Assembly (NCBI GenBank): GCA_002633005.1
Contig: NMRA01000097.1
Span: forward strand, 161,426 to 225,425
Reading direction: 5' to 3'
DNA: 64,000 nt
Source: Phoronis australis
Lineage: Eukaryota; Phoronida; Phoronidae
The notes under the pieces: generated by a model
What the model saw: the letters and a program-made list of their open reading frames with translations, nothing else
Databases searched by the model: none
What the model was told of the DNA's origin: nothing
Made by a program: the position numbers and the translations under genes
Shown here: positions 36,183 to 49,313 of the stretch, in pieces
Layout of the letters: every line of letters begins with the position of its first letter
How positions within the stretch are numbered: the stretch's first letter is position 1

Positions 36183-37040
36183 CTGCAAGTGAATGAGTAC
36201 AAAATATAATCATTTGAAACTGGACACTCATAAAAATTGCGGGGCTACGGTTCGCTTTGGAATAAGGCTTGCTAACTTGAAGCTGTATCAAGTTGTGTTC
36301 TACCCAAACGCCGGAGCTGGGTTTAGTTGACCAATACACTTGCAAAGCACTGACAACTGTTCCCTTAAGTAACAGTGAACTCTTAAAGCTCATTGTCGGT
36401 AGCCAGCATGCAGGTATCACTTAATTTTTCTCGGGAAATTTTCTTACACCGGCGTTTCTGATTGGCCAGTCGAATTCTCAGCAGGCAGCGCTTTACGCAA
36501 ACAAATTGGCATGACTGATGGACTGAAGCGTAAATGTGGTTTTGTTGTTCAGTGAAATCGGTGCTTAAAATTTATGTTCAGGAAATGTGAATCCTAGAAA
36601 TTGTTGTTGCACGTTTTCGGAATGCATCTTTCTACTGTCGTTAACTGTTGTTTACGATAGCGTCCTGTCTTCCTACGGTATGAATAACGCACCGTTAAAT
36701 GTGTCAGATACGTGTTCAATGTACATGTACATGTATGTGATTCAAACACGCGGCTACTACTGAAAATCACAGCAGGAACTAAATAGTTGCTGCGCGACGC
36801 CACTTGCATGATAAGGCTAAAAATCGTTCGCAGTACGCCATTTTTTTCGCGATGTTGTACATCTAACCAATGACTGCTGAAGCTCCATCAACCAATTCTA
36901 AAGCGCGTGCCATTGCGTGATACCTGCGTGCTGGCTAAGCACGAGAGGAACCAGCGAGTGACTGTCGTTGATGATCGGAGTGCAGGTTGTTCTCGCGTGA
37001 TTACACTTCGTGTACGTTTTTTTTTCGAGAACGCTCTTAC

Positions 37041-37266
37041 ACATTGAAGTATGATGTTGGTTATCGGCCACGTTGTCCGTCCTGTGGAACAGTCTTTGAT
37101 AAACCAGTGTTGAAATAGGTCCAGGTGTTGAACATTCGGCTCCGTTAAAGGTCAGATACCATCGGGAACATCCGGGTGTGCTGTAGGACGACATGAACTG
37201 TCGCAGATCTACGTTGAACTGTACCGCTAGCAAACTCTGAGATGATCTCTTGGTGTATGTGGCTGA
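37041..37266 (-). CDS. CTHRC1-like module 3, middle exon
   Basis: Encodes SATYTKRSSQS, then CSRWYLTFNGAECSTPGPI, very close to the CNRWYFTFNGAEC core of CTHRC1, then an extended RTDNVADNQHHTSM tail. The acceptor is CGTCCGCAG (phase 0), the donor GTAAGA (phase 1), the same phases as the middle exons at 46677 and 55163. Its partner downstream is 36037-36182. The preceding phase 1-0 sub-exon is not firmly identified. Confidence 0.8.
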
Positions 37267-38109
37267 CTGCGGACGACATGAAATATACATGTACAAGAAT
37301 ATCTTAATGAATACCTAAGTGGACGCTATGCCATAGTGTACAAGTGAAGACAAGTTCTAGAGCTCATGCATTAGCAACACGTAGCACCTCATTTGGATGG
37401 TTAGGGGCTACAATACTTCCTATCAGCTTTCTCTACTAATTTCGTCACGTGCATTTTAGACTGGCCGTAGGCGAAATCTGCTCACCAACTAAAAGGTTTT
37501 CACATCGTCAACCTACTTTTATTTTTTAAATTTCCACTTAAAAGCGCTTACTTTTGCAGCGATCTTTTCTAGCTCTATACATATCTTCGCTGAAGCATGA
37601 CTACGGAAATTAAGATGGCTTAGGCGAATAATTCAAACTCCACAAATTGGTTACCGTTAACTTATTCTTCGTGGGCGATAACCACAAAGTATTGCAACTG
37701 ACGCCACGTGAGTTAGGCAAGAATTAGAAAGAAACTAAGCGAAGCGTGTGACCTGCCGCGTGACACTTCAAAAATAGCATGGGGGGACGACGTGGAGTTT
37801 GTAGGATTTGGGTCCTTTGTACTTTTTGTTTGTCAACAGGCGTGATTTCATGTAACTTCTTCAAAATGTTACCGTTGAGTAAAGCTCGAGCGTACCACCA
37901 AAGATTTTCATTGACATGTTGACGTTATGTTGACTTAATTGTACCCAGAGTCATGGTAAGCGTTAATTAACAACCGAGGCCGTAAAGTCAGCCATGCTCT
38001 AATGTGTACTTGTAGTGTGTCATCTCATTTCCGCTTCTGCAAGGTCGCACAACTTCTAGAGTTGAAGTTTCCAGCGTTTTGCTGCTTTAATGTACGATAA
38101 TCAAAATAG

Positions 38110-38261
38110 CAGTGGCGGATTTAGAGGGGATCGGAGGGGCCATGCTCCCCTCAGAAATCTCCCAGATTACATTTGACCATTGGGGGGGGGGGGGGGGGGG
38201 GNCGTCTGACGAGTAAAAAGCTGTACTGCCCCCCATACTCAAAATCCCAGATCTGCCTCTG
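38110..38261. mobile_element. MITE-like element with poly-G run
   Basis: The left end CAGTGGCGGATTTAG and the reverse complement of the right end, CAGAGGCAGATCTGGG, form imperfect terminal inverted repeats. The middle has a run of about 20 G closed by an N at 38202, so its true length is unknown. No coding capacity. Confidence 0.6.
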
Positions 38262-40141
38262 AAGTGTACCAGGACACGTAGCTGTTCAAAAAACAAACAG
38301 TGTGTTGATAGTTTATTTTCAAAAATGATACTTAAAACTACATAGTTTATTGATGCAGTTTTTGCGTGTTTTCAAAACATCTGTTCGTAACCATGTGATG
38401 TTCAGATTTGATATAAAACGCAATCCAGGTGTTGCGTAAACAATGCGTCAAATTATCCCACGGTCGATCGCAACTTGCAAGGACAGAAAGAGAACAGAGA
38501 GATATTTCATGATTGGTCCTTAACGTTGTTTTAAGCTAAAATCGAGCTGTTTTCGAAAATTTTGCGTCATTGGTGATCTGATTGGTTCATAAATTTACTG
38601 CCGGAAACTAATATACGTGTACCAGTATCGTGCACGTGTGTACTGTAGCAACACTTTGTATCTTATTCTTATCTGGCCACTCTATTGATACAGCAGATTT
38701 CCTTATTCATGCCCATCCTGATTTGACTGCAACTTGAGCTTGTTGGGTCCTATCATATATTGGGTTGGCATTGGGACCCACATGATGCTTACTCGAATGG
38801 GCTTCGTTTTACCAAGTATTTCAAATTGAGGTGAAGTAAATAAACAAAGAGGGTGATTATCATTACCAGAATTTCATCATTAGTATCTTTTGCCGGGTAC
38901 TCAAATTTTATGAGACTAGGGATTGTCAGATTTGTAAGGTAGAAGTGCTTCGCTGGATTTCCATGTCTGTGGCGTTTTTATACCGGACAAAAATTAAAAA
39001 ACAGACCTTTGTTTAAATCAGGAGCTACATGATACACATATATTAGACGTATGCCGGCATTGCACTGATCACTTGGAACAATTTTTATGGTTTATTAATG
39101 TATAGTTAAACCAAGCTGACGAGCTTGAAACCTGATTCACGACAATTTTTGGCAGTGGGATTTTCTGAAAAATGCTCGTAAGTTGACAACAAAGTTTGAT
39201 AGCAATGCACTGCAGTTTTGTAGTAACTCTGTCATAGGTTACAGATTCGTCACAGAGCGTAAATTTGATAAATTCTAGCTTACGATTTCACCTGTTTCGG
39301 AGACCGGGTTTCAACCACTTTTGGGCTATAATAAGCGACCCCTTCCTGAAGCGGATTGTTCTAAGCGCCCTGGCCGCTTATTAAGGCGGTTATATTTCAG
39401 AAGGGCAATACTTAGTATCCTTTATGCACGGGACCCTTTTGTTACATTAGGAGTGGGATTGGCTCATTATGTACCCTACAGGTGGCATAGTACTTCACAA
39501 AGCTGGTTGAAGAATTTTGTTGTCGTCATAAACGTTCATTTGAATGGCTTAAGTTTGGAAATGTTAGTACTTAAGGCGGAAATTTAAAAACCATATGTCC
39601 GCTTACAAAAATTTAACGTTGAAGAATAAAAACAACCTTCACCACCCTCTGGTTTTCCTGTTCCATGTTTTCAAAGAAGTCGGTTGCAATTTCATAGACT
39701 ACAGTCGAGAGATTTTGTGCGGCATATATTGCGAAACCTGCTATTTAATTACGAGATAGTGTTTGACTGGTCCAGGTGGTTATTTCTGAAGTATTAATGT
39801 AATCTTTATTTATGTTAAAGGTTTTACCAGCGTTCTATTTATTTGTACACGAATGTGAATTTGTTGAAATCACTGATATAAATCCTGGCCAAGTGTGCGC
39901 ATTCCGCTGAGACCAACCGTCTGATGAGGGCCAGCGAAGAGTAATTTGGTTAATTCGCTCACTAGAATATGACTGAAGTTCCTCGTAAGGACAGAAGTTC
40001 ATGAGTCACTACCTTTGGAAGAAATTTAGAGGACAATTTTCGTCAAAAAGTTTATCAGATAGTTTTCATCAAAACGAAGAAAAGATAAATGGATTCGTGA
40101 GTACAGGATTAAGTACATGTAGTAGAGTCTCTTAAAAACTA

Positions 40142-40471
40142 TCATCCATCTTCGAAGTGCCTTGAACAAATGTATAAAGTCTTATTGCTGATACAACTGC
40201 TACTCACGTTGACACAAGAAGTAAGATTTTCTTCCCACAGCCGATTATGGGGTTTTCGGATGGTATGGAAGCTAATTCCTTTGCATTTCGCACACAGTAG
40301 CCGACCATGATTTGCAGACGACGTACAGTACTTGCCGGAAATTGCACCAGAAAATTTAGCCAGGTGTCGCCAGTGAATAATGACGTGAGGGCTTATGCGT
40401 AAGATCACAGATTTCGTCCATTGAAAGTATACGGAGTTGGCGGTCCATGTACTATAGTCTATGATGGTCAC
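40142..40471 (-). pseudogene. THAP-type C2CH zinc-finger frame
   Basis: A 109-codon frame whose second half fits the THAP signature C-x(2,4)-C-x(35,50)-C-x2-H: C60 and C63 in CAKCKGISFH, W79 in NRLWEEN, then C102 and H105 in ICSRHFEDG. The spacing from C63 to C102 is 38 residues. The frame stops right after EDG, before the terminal THAP residues. Probably a fragment of a transposase-type gene inside the intron of the CTHRC1-like gene, on the same strand. It differs from the fragment at 30611. Confidence 0.5.
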
Positions 40472-42129
40472 GCAGACTTTAAGAAAATAAAAATAAAAGG
40501 AAAACTATGTACAGGCAGTAGATCAATCTCATACTTACGAAAAGTTCTAATTAAATATCAAAGAGTATGTTTCAATGGTTTTATGCAGATTCAGGGTGTT
40601 GTTGAAACAGAATACCTTCCAAAGTCTGCTGGCTACAAATTATTGAGAGTTGACGGGAGTATACATCAGTGGGCCCTCGACTGCAGCAAAAACTTCGTGA
40701 GCACCTTCACTTGTCAGTTTATTCCCTGTGTCACTTAATGATAGTTATGATATATTCTATAAGAATTATTCAAGTTTTAAGTTATATATTACATGTAAAC
40801 ATGATATTTGCATGGATTAAACTATCAAACATGCTGACCAGTAGAAGGCTTTGTAAACAGCAGTTTTGACCAATCACAAACCGAGCAACCAATTGCTGGT
40901 ACCCTTGGTAGACAGAAATTGTACATCTACTGTAAGTACCAGAGTAAAAAGTTCTTGGCACTCCGGCAAAATACTGTTAAAACGGCTTAAAACAGTTACC
41001 TTTATTACTATTTTAAAGAATTGACTTGCTTAAAACGTTTCTTTAATTTGTTAAATAACCTTTAAATCAGTCCGTTAATATCCCTAAGGCAGTATTTTGC
41101 TCAATAATAACGCACCCTGCATGAACTCCGAATTTCACCATTTTCTCAATTTCTCTGACAAATTACACTAAGACGTCCATATTACACGCGAAAACGTTTT
41201 ACTTTGAAAAATACACCTTTGGATGAGGTTGAACGCATCAAACTACTACTTTTAAATCTCCTACTAAACAGGACCCAATGACTATGTAATAACGCAATAT
41301 TAAGTTTTAAACAGCTGGAAGGGATTGCCGTTGACATCATTTGTTAATACGCGGAACTCCTGTGCTATACATTTAACTATTTTTCTTCTTGCACTTGTCC
41401 CGTGTGGTTACCGTTTTGGAAAAAAGGACTGAAACTGTTTGGATTTTTTTTCGTTTTGCAAATCAGTAGAGGGTAGCGAGGTCTTTGTAAACTAATGGTT
41501 CAAAGGTTCAAACACGATGTCAAGAAACATTTGAATACATCGAATGTTCCGCTCAATGGATTGTGACAAATGTACACAATGTCCGTCCGTCTGGAGCAAA
41601 TCGTTGTCTAGGGAAGAGCAAAAAATCGTTAAGTACAATTCACGAGGATTTCAAAGTTAGAAATATACACCGTGGGTGCATGCAGACCCCAGTTGCGACT
41701 AGACTATTTACTCACAACACGTTCAATATGCCCGTTGCTTGTTTCATCATTCAACGCCCACCAACTCCATTGGTGAAAGTTGTACTCAGGCAATCGCTGG
41801 ATGCTACCGTCACGTGTCACGACTGTTGACAAATAGAAAATACCGCATACTATACATGTACAAACAAGTGCTAAAACTACAGGCGCCAGACGACAAAATA
41901 TATTATACTCCTATAGTATTCAGAAACCTACATGTATGTAGAGCACACAGTCGCGCAAACTAGGCAGTAACATTTTTCTCTAACTGTAAACAATAAACTA
42001 GTTAACAATATTTTGTGTGACGGAATTGTACATGTTTTAGTAAAACCTAAAGCAGTCAAAATATGTACAAAGGAGCAGCTTAAAGCGTCATTTCACAATT
42101 GAAACTTGATATCTTTTTAAGAGCAGTAC

Positions 42130-42282
42130 CTGCACTGATGTCAAGGTCATAGCGAATTTCTTCCACGATAAGTTTGCTTGTTGAGTTCCAGCCCGTATAG
42201 CCGTCCATAGAGCCCTCCGTTTGGGCAATATAAATTTGAATGGATCTCAGTCCTGCTGCGATGTTGTCACACAAGCCTTCAA
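42130..42282 (-). CDS. CTHRC1-like module 2, C-terminal exon
   Basis: Encodes VEGLCDNIAAGL, IQIYIAQTEGS, then GYTGWNSTSKLIVEEI. This is the closest of the three modules to CTHRC1 itself, which has a GLC..IGAGL start and a TGWNS..RIIIEE end. Acceptor CTTCCGTAG, donor GTACTG, phase 1-1, 153 nt. It follows the middle exon at 46677-46878 across a 4.4 kb intron that contains an assembly duplication. Confidence 0.82.
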
Positions 42283-43503
42283 CTACGGAAGGAAAACAAA
42301 TCCACCAGTGTTGAGAGAAAGAACTCTATTTACTTCAAAATCTCTTTTGACTTGTTCTAAAACTCGATATCATGGAACATGTTAGTTATCAGTACTCCTA
42401 GTCATCTTGAGGACTACATGTATATCAGGGCCTCGCGAAAGCGCAGAGACGGCTGGAATGACAATCGATTGCTGCGAGACGGCCAGTCGTATGCCTTCCC
42501 ACCGTTTTGTTTAATCAACAAATTTTGGGGGGAATGTAGAATGCACCGACTGTGGACGCCTCAGACGAGCACAGGCCATAGCACACCCCAGCAAAAGTTT
42601 CTTATTTTAAAATACAGCAAATAACATTGAATAAATAACGCATATACGCACTGAGCTATAATTAACTCATGTCCTGCATCTAGAGACAATTTGATTCCAC
42701 AAAAATTCACGGTGCTCCATCGAAACGAACCCCGATGTAAAATAGATATTATGGAGCGAAAAAACGACTCTTGCACCTTCAAGCCAGCTAACCAGCCTGA
42801 AAACTCGAAGCCTAGCCTTTAAAAGTGGAACCCTGAGATAGGACATGACACACAGGGGCCAAAACGTCCCTCTTTCACTTTCTGTCAAATGTTGTTTGAT
42901 GAAATTTTAGACGTACGTATGACGGATTGGCGTTCTACGTCTCTAGAGCTAAAGTTGTGATGCGATCTTTTGCAGCGGCTTCCGGCGCTTCATGTAATGT
43001 TTCGTCACATACTGGCCAGTTCAATCTCTGTTTTTCTTCCGCGAGGATGCAAAGATGTCAAACATGTTATTCAATAATGGCACTCGAAAGTCGAAATATT
43101 ATTTTTGGAAATACTTTGGAGAAACTACTGAATAGTCTGAAATTAAGTAAATATTCACAGATATGACAACGCACGAGTGTTACCAAACAAAAATCAAATG
43201 GCAACGTCAACATAATATTAGTTACTTATTATAATTGACAAATTTTAACAAACAAATGCAGAAAACAATTTTAAAAAACTTGAAGGTGCTCTAACCCAAA
43301 TTCTGAGGCTACTGACAACGGCATCAGATTTTTAGTGGCATAAATAATAACATAAATGCAAAGACATGAAAGACAGAAAACAAGGCATTCTCACCCCAGG
43401 TTGCTTAGATACATCTAAATTACCATTATTGACTAATTGGGCAAGCCAAACATCATTGTATTTTCTCAATAATCAAACTGATACCTTTTACCGATAACAA
43501 GCA

Positions 43504-44254
43504 ACTGAGCAGTTTTTTTCTATCCATATTTCAGTGTTATTGCATTCGAAAAGGATGTGATCCACCATGTAATGTTTAAGTTTGTAACTGGCAGAATGTA
43601 CATATATCAGAGAACCTCTAGTTAATTTTTTTAAGAAAAGATTTTGTTACTAGTATCGAAGAAATCGTCAATTACCTTTTCTCACGTGATCACATCACGT
43701 TGCCCTCGAGTGGTGATTTGACGATGAAATTGCAAAAATCACAAATTGTGCAAGGAGGCTATTTGGCAACGTTCATGCCAGACAACCTTCGTACACATGG
43801 ACCGTAAATGTTTTGTGAGTGTCCTCCACATATTGTAGTTTATAACCGAAGAAGCACGGATTGCTGACCGTTGCTGGTGGGCAACTTTCCACGACTCAAC
43901 GTGCTAACTCACATTACTGGAGGGATAATTTTAGTAACCTCGATTATTTAAATTGTGGACAAATTTCTTAACTTTGTCAGAGGGGTTGCTTGCTCAAGCT
44001 CGAAATTTTGTTGGCACACGTGCAAGTATCAGGAAAACTGAAATCCCCTATATTGAAATCAGCGTTTTGGTTTGTTATGAAAATTCCGAAGCCAAGTCCC
44101 ACCCAAGGACAATTTAAATGGTTCATGTGAATTTAAGGCTTCGGAGGATCATGCAACACCGATTTGAGGGAGGTGTACGAAAATTTTATTTGGATTTGGT
44201 TCAGCTGGGAGTTTAGGAACGGCAAACTTATAGTGTCCGACCTTTCTTACATGG
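43504..44254. repeat. 751-bp direct duplication, first copy
   Basis: Starts ACTGAGCAG and ends TTACATGG immediately before the N at 44255. Differs from the second copy at about five positions (for example TTTAAG/TTTCAG and CTAGTATC/CAAGTATC). Confidence 0.85.
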
Positions 44255-44255
44255 N

Positions 44256-45006
44256 ACTGAGCAGTTTTTTTCTATCCATATTTCAGTGTTATTGCATTCG
44301 AAAAGGATGTGATCCACCATGTAATGTTTCAGTTTGTAACTGGCAGAATGTACATATATCAGAGAACCTCTAGTTAATTTTTTTAAGAAAAGATTTTGTT
44401 ACAAGTATCGAAGAAATCGTCAATTACCTTTTCTCACGTGATCACATCACGTTGCCCTCGAGTGGTGATTTGACGATAAAATTGCAAAAATCACAAATTG
44501 TGCAAGGAGGCTATTTGGCAACGTTCATGCCAGACAACCTTCGTACACATGGACCGTAAATGTTTTGTGAGTGTCCTCCACATATTGTAGTTTATAACCG
44601 AAGAAGCACGGATTGCTGACAGTTGCTGGTGGGCAACTTTCCACGACTCAACGTGCTAACTCACATTACTGGAGGGATAATTTTAGTAACCTCGATTATT
44701 TAAATTGTGGACAAATTTCTTAACTTTGTCAGAGGGGTTGCTTGCTCAAGCTCGAAATTTTGTTGGCACACGTGCAAGTATCAGGAAAACTGAAATCCCC
44801 TATATTGAAATCAGCGTTTTGGTTTGTTATGAAAATTCCGAAGCCAAGTCCCACCCAAGGACAATTTAAATGGTTCATGTGAAATTAAGGCTTCGGAGGA
44901 TCATGCAACACCGATTTGAGGGAGGTGTACGAAAATTTTATTTGGATTTGGTTCAGCTGGGAGTTTAGGAACGGCAAACTTATAGTGTCCGACCTTTCTT
45001 ACATGG
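44256..45006. repeat. 751-bp direct duplication, second copy
   Basis: Starts ACTGAGCAG right after the N at 44255 and ends TTACATGG, then runs into unique sequence. More than 99% identical to 43504-44254. Most simply two alleles placed head to tail at a closed gap. Confidence 0.85.
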
Positions 45007-46676
45007 TTATGAGTCATCGGCAGCTTCGTCTGCCTGCGGCTTAAAATACACGGGATAAGATTTTTACTTTAAAACATGAGAAGAATTATATCATGTGTCC
45101 AGCTAGCCGAAATGATACCTGTTGCCTATGATTACGAGTGCGTTGCCGACAAAAGAACAGCAAGTGCATTTCGATGGATTTGGTGCTATCCTATTCGCTG
45201 CTAAATTATCTCTAGTTTATGTTTAAAGTTTACCCACAACGCATTTTCTTAGTTGTTGAGGTTTCAGTTATCTAATATGAAGAGAATACCACAAAATCGA
45301 ATTAAATATACACTTTTTGGAATATAGCAGTGTTTTTTAATTTTCTTTAGAAAGTTAGTTATTTCCGAATTTGCTGCCAAATGATGAATATAGGGGTGGA
45401 AGACGTTTGGTCACATGACAAACAATTGCAATGCGGTAACACACCAGATAAGAAGACAGGACGATTTTGAGCGAGAACTGGACACAGTTTTGCAAAAAAC
45501 ACGCTTACTAGTTACTGCCAGAAGTAAACCTGGATTACTCGTATTCAATATTTTGAATGAGTGCTGTTTTAACACATGCATTGTCGTACTACTCGATTTG
45601 GCCGGCGATGAGGGCCTGGCATCACTTGCCTTAGAATAGAAGCAATGTATCCGTTATTTATAAAATTTGGAAATACTCTTACGGAGTGGCAAGCGTGTCT
45701 TCTTAACGCCGCTTTTGTGTTTGGTCAAAACACGGTTCTTTGAATTGTGCCGACCAAAGGGTGGCCACCGGCTGATATGCATGCTCCTCACTGACATTCC
45801 GCACTCTTGTACGGCGCACACACCGATGCCACTTTCACGTCTTTTGGAAATTTGAACAAATGCACGTTCTTGGTCAATTTGCTGTTACTACAGTCCTCAC
45901 AAACGTACATTGTCATGCCTGAAGAAGGCCGGTTCTCCAAGAACTTTTCTTACAACTCCTCAGTAACGCATCTCAAATTGGTATAAAACAAAAGTTAACG
46001 GTGGAGACGGTCTTTCACTCGTTACGTACAATACCGATAACAGAAAAAATGTTTTTTTAAGTGTCTCTGAGCAATAGGTATACTAAAGGCTATTATATCT
46101 CTTAAAATGTAGTAATCAAATTCTTGCTGAGACAAAGGGTCATGGAGGAAATTTTCTAATAAAAGCACTGCCATTCTTCAATGGATCAGAACAAAACACC
46201 TGTAATCTCATAGCAGTGAAATGAAACATCGCGCTATGTTATTTGCATGTCGCATGCACCTGCGCTGCCGTACTTCAAATTTATTATTAAAAGTATGCTA
46301 ACATTAAACAGTTGCTGATTGACAGTTCTTTAAATATTTTCATCGTGGAAGAGAATTCTGCGTTAAACGTGTAATCGTTTTGTGCAACTGTCTTTTTGGG
46401 ACAACGTTTTGATCTAAAGTGCAAACTCTCTCCACTGAAATCATAACGAGGCAATACCATTGAAGCAACATTGTACCAGACGTTGAATCCATTGTAACGG
46501 TATTGAAACTGGTGTTTTTATCTCTCACATTTTTCTTCAACTAAGATGTTACAAAATGCCCGATTTTAGGTACAGACGGGGCGGGACTTCTGAAACCCTC
46601 GTCTAGACGAATGCACGTCACGAAGCCTTTTCGCCAAAGTATATGTGAGCTGCAACGTACATTCTTTTTCACTTAC

Positions 46677-46878
46677 TTCCTCCGGTTCCATCATGGGTGT
46701 TGTCAACAACTTTGGGGTCCCAGTGGGCGTAAATACCATCTATGACACCAGGGCTTGTGCAATCATTGCCGTCAAAACGAACAAAGTAGCGCAGAACGCC
46801 AAATTGGTACAAGAAGATGTTGGATTGAAACAGAACGCGTATGGCAGAGTCCGCTGATCTCTTAAAGTAGTGGTATGT
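46677..46878 (-). CDS. CTHRC1-like module 2, middle exon
   Basis: Encodes TYHYFKRSADS, IRVLFQSNIFLY, then RYFVRFDGNDCTSPGVIDG. It aligns with the CNRWYFTFN..EC core of CTHRC1, but the cysteines before (R)WYF are replaced (FGVLRYF). Acceptor GCATTCCAG, phase 0; donor GTAAGT, phase 1; 202 nt, in line with the sister exons at 55163 (199 nt) and 37041 (226 nt). Confidence 0.78.
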
Positions 46879-49313
46879 CTGGAATGCAGCGGGAGACAGT
46901 GTGAAGCAAGAAATGCAGAAAAGGAATTTCCAAGTAAAGCGTTGCGTGCTGTTATTCCAAAATGTTACATTAGCTTTTGCTCCTTCAACATTACATCGAA
47001 GAAACAACTACTTAAGCAAACATTTCAAAACTAGTGTCTGTGGATGACGTTTCTACCGAAACAACAATTTTGCCGTTTCATGACGTGTATAAATTCGCTT
47101 TAGAGTCCATTGTTTCGCTGGAACAGTATTTACAGGAAACGATCTAAGCTGTCAATCTCTCGAGTACATTTGTCACTCGAGATGCATGATGCTGTGCTTG
47201 AAATGGTTCCTCTGCACAGTCCTTCAACGTTGTGGTGACTACAGCCATTACATTGAAAAAAAATCGTAAATATACATCAGGCGAGTTTGAATCCAGGGTG
47301 AATGTTATCCACTTTCCTCTGGTGGCATACAGCACAATCTCTGAAAACTTGCCAAATTCAGTAACATAGTGCACAGAATCAAACTACAACAAATGGCAAT
47401 TCGTACAATGGAAACAAGTGCAAATTTTATGATGTTTGACACGACTGTCCAATTTAGGCATTTTGAAGGGTGCATCACATCAGTAGGAGTTGTTGTACCC
47501 CAAAAGTGATTATTCATCGAGATAATATGATCACGAATAATTTTACTACAACAGATACTGTTTAGATACCTTGGTCAACCTTAAGCAGGCAAAACTAATA
47601 TCAAACCACAATTAACTTTTTAGGTTTAGATGACATTTTAACTAAACATAGCAATCTTATTTCTAAAATTTGATAGAGATTTTCAAAACACATGTTCTGT
47701 GCATCTCGTTAAGAAACAAAATTGTGGGTAACGCTTTTGGGTCAATCAACGACGGTCCTGTAGAAGTGCGTCTGGAATGTGGCGTGAGGCTTTGACAATG
47801 CAAGGAACACTACCTAGCAATTGGCAGTAACACCAAAATGGTTGTCGAAGTTTTTTTTCTTCTTGGATAGTTCTTTTTGAAGACCCTTAACTTGTAAAAT
47901 ACCTGGGAAGTAAGTCAACGATTGAAATGTCTGAAGGTGGTGAGCTGAAAGTTGAAGTGATGTAAGGATCTTAGCCAAGGGAAATGCAAACCTTGTATGG
48001 GGCCTGCGTTACACTAACGTCACAGTGATGGCGATTATCCATGCCAGCTCTTAGTTTAGTTCAGAGGTGTTAAGATCAACCTGAGTTGGGTAAGTGGATA
48101 ACTCGATATTCAGCAGGACTGTCTGGTGTTCATGAAGAATTGTTTCGTTTAACATATGTTGGAACGCCGTTCAGATACCGACGGTTAAGATGAGTGAAGT
48201 AAAAAAATAAAATAAAGAAAAACGAGGAGCGTCGGTACTAAAATTTATTAAAATATTTCGCATATTTCAAGCACTGCGCTTTTTATCAAGGTCGTGACAC
48301 AGACTGGCGATTAGATAGACATACCTGTACTGTATAAATAGCGGTCATCTGTGCTACATTATATATTTATGTATTCTGCAGTCTGCATTATGCCCTTGAT
48401 AAATAGCGTACCGCTAGAAAAGCGAGATTTTTTATATATTTTAACGCCAATGCACGTCCTTTTACTTCATACATGTATCTGAATAGATCCAGTGAACCTT
48501 GTTATATTATAGCCACTACCCAGCGAAGTTTAAGTTGCCCACACACAAGACTACTATGTCGCACGCCAACTTGAGTATGTGTAACTAGGTATAGTGAACA
48601 CACGGAATTATGGGCGCTTCCGCAAAAATGCATAGGAGAGCAGACGCTGTTCAACCCCATTGATCTTTAAATGCATGGACTAGATTGTCGAAAGGTTGTT
48701 GGCATGTCATTTCATTTAAGTTCAGCATTAACAAAAGTTAATGTTTATACATGAGAACCACCAGTGGACGGCTTTAGAATATATGAAGAAATTTCTAAGG
48801 ATTTGAGTATTGTGCACGTTGCAAGGCCAGGAACCTGTTAATTTCGTCAACAGGGACAGTAAAAATTTATCTCCGCATTAAAGAAAATTATTACATCCAT
48901 TGAAATTGCAAATCCTTGCTATTGCTGATCATCGATGCATAGGCAGGGCAACAAACATGAGGTCTGAGGAATAAAAAAACTTCCCTGTCCAAGCAACCCA
49001 AAATGCTCACTCACTCTAGACATCCGAGTGTGTTATCAAATGCTGTTTTCGCCAAATACTCGCTACATGGTACATGTACTTCAAGAGAAATGCATTTTTG
49101 GTCAGGTCCCTTAGAGCGCCTAGTTTTACACCTCGCGAAAGCGCACCCGCTGCGCATGCATATCTCGAAACCGTGGACTCGTTTATCGAAAGAGCTGGCG
49201 GCTAGATCTGTAATCGTCTGACGTATTTTGCCTCTTAACTCTTTGGGGGTGAGCTGTTATCTCTACTATCGTTCACATAAAGTAGACAGGTCTCCATCTG
49301 CGTTTTCCCTTAC
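46879..49313. other. Intron, nothing recognised
   Basis: Lies between the first and middle sub-exons of module 2. Open frames on both strands (for example 47144-47374) have no domain signature. Confidence 0.45.

Larger units (their letters stand above)
37267..42129. other. Long intron region with repeats and a THAP fragment
   Basis: Between modules 3 and 2. It contains a MITE-like element (38110-38261) with an N-bearing poly-G run and a THAP-like frame (40142-40471). A + strand open frame at 40421-40738 shows no domain. The missing first sub-exon of module 3 should be here. Confidence 0.45.
42283..46676. other. Intron carrying a 751-bp near-identical duplication
   Basis: Apart from the duplicated block and its N, no exon or known element is recognised. 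Confidence 0.5.

Noticed and set aside
40421-40738. Open frame of 105 codons, + strand
   Set aside because: Long for chance but without known motif or splice context; it overlaps the THAP-like frame on the other strand.
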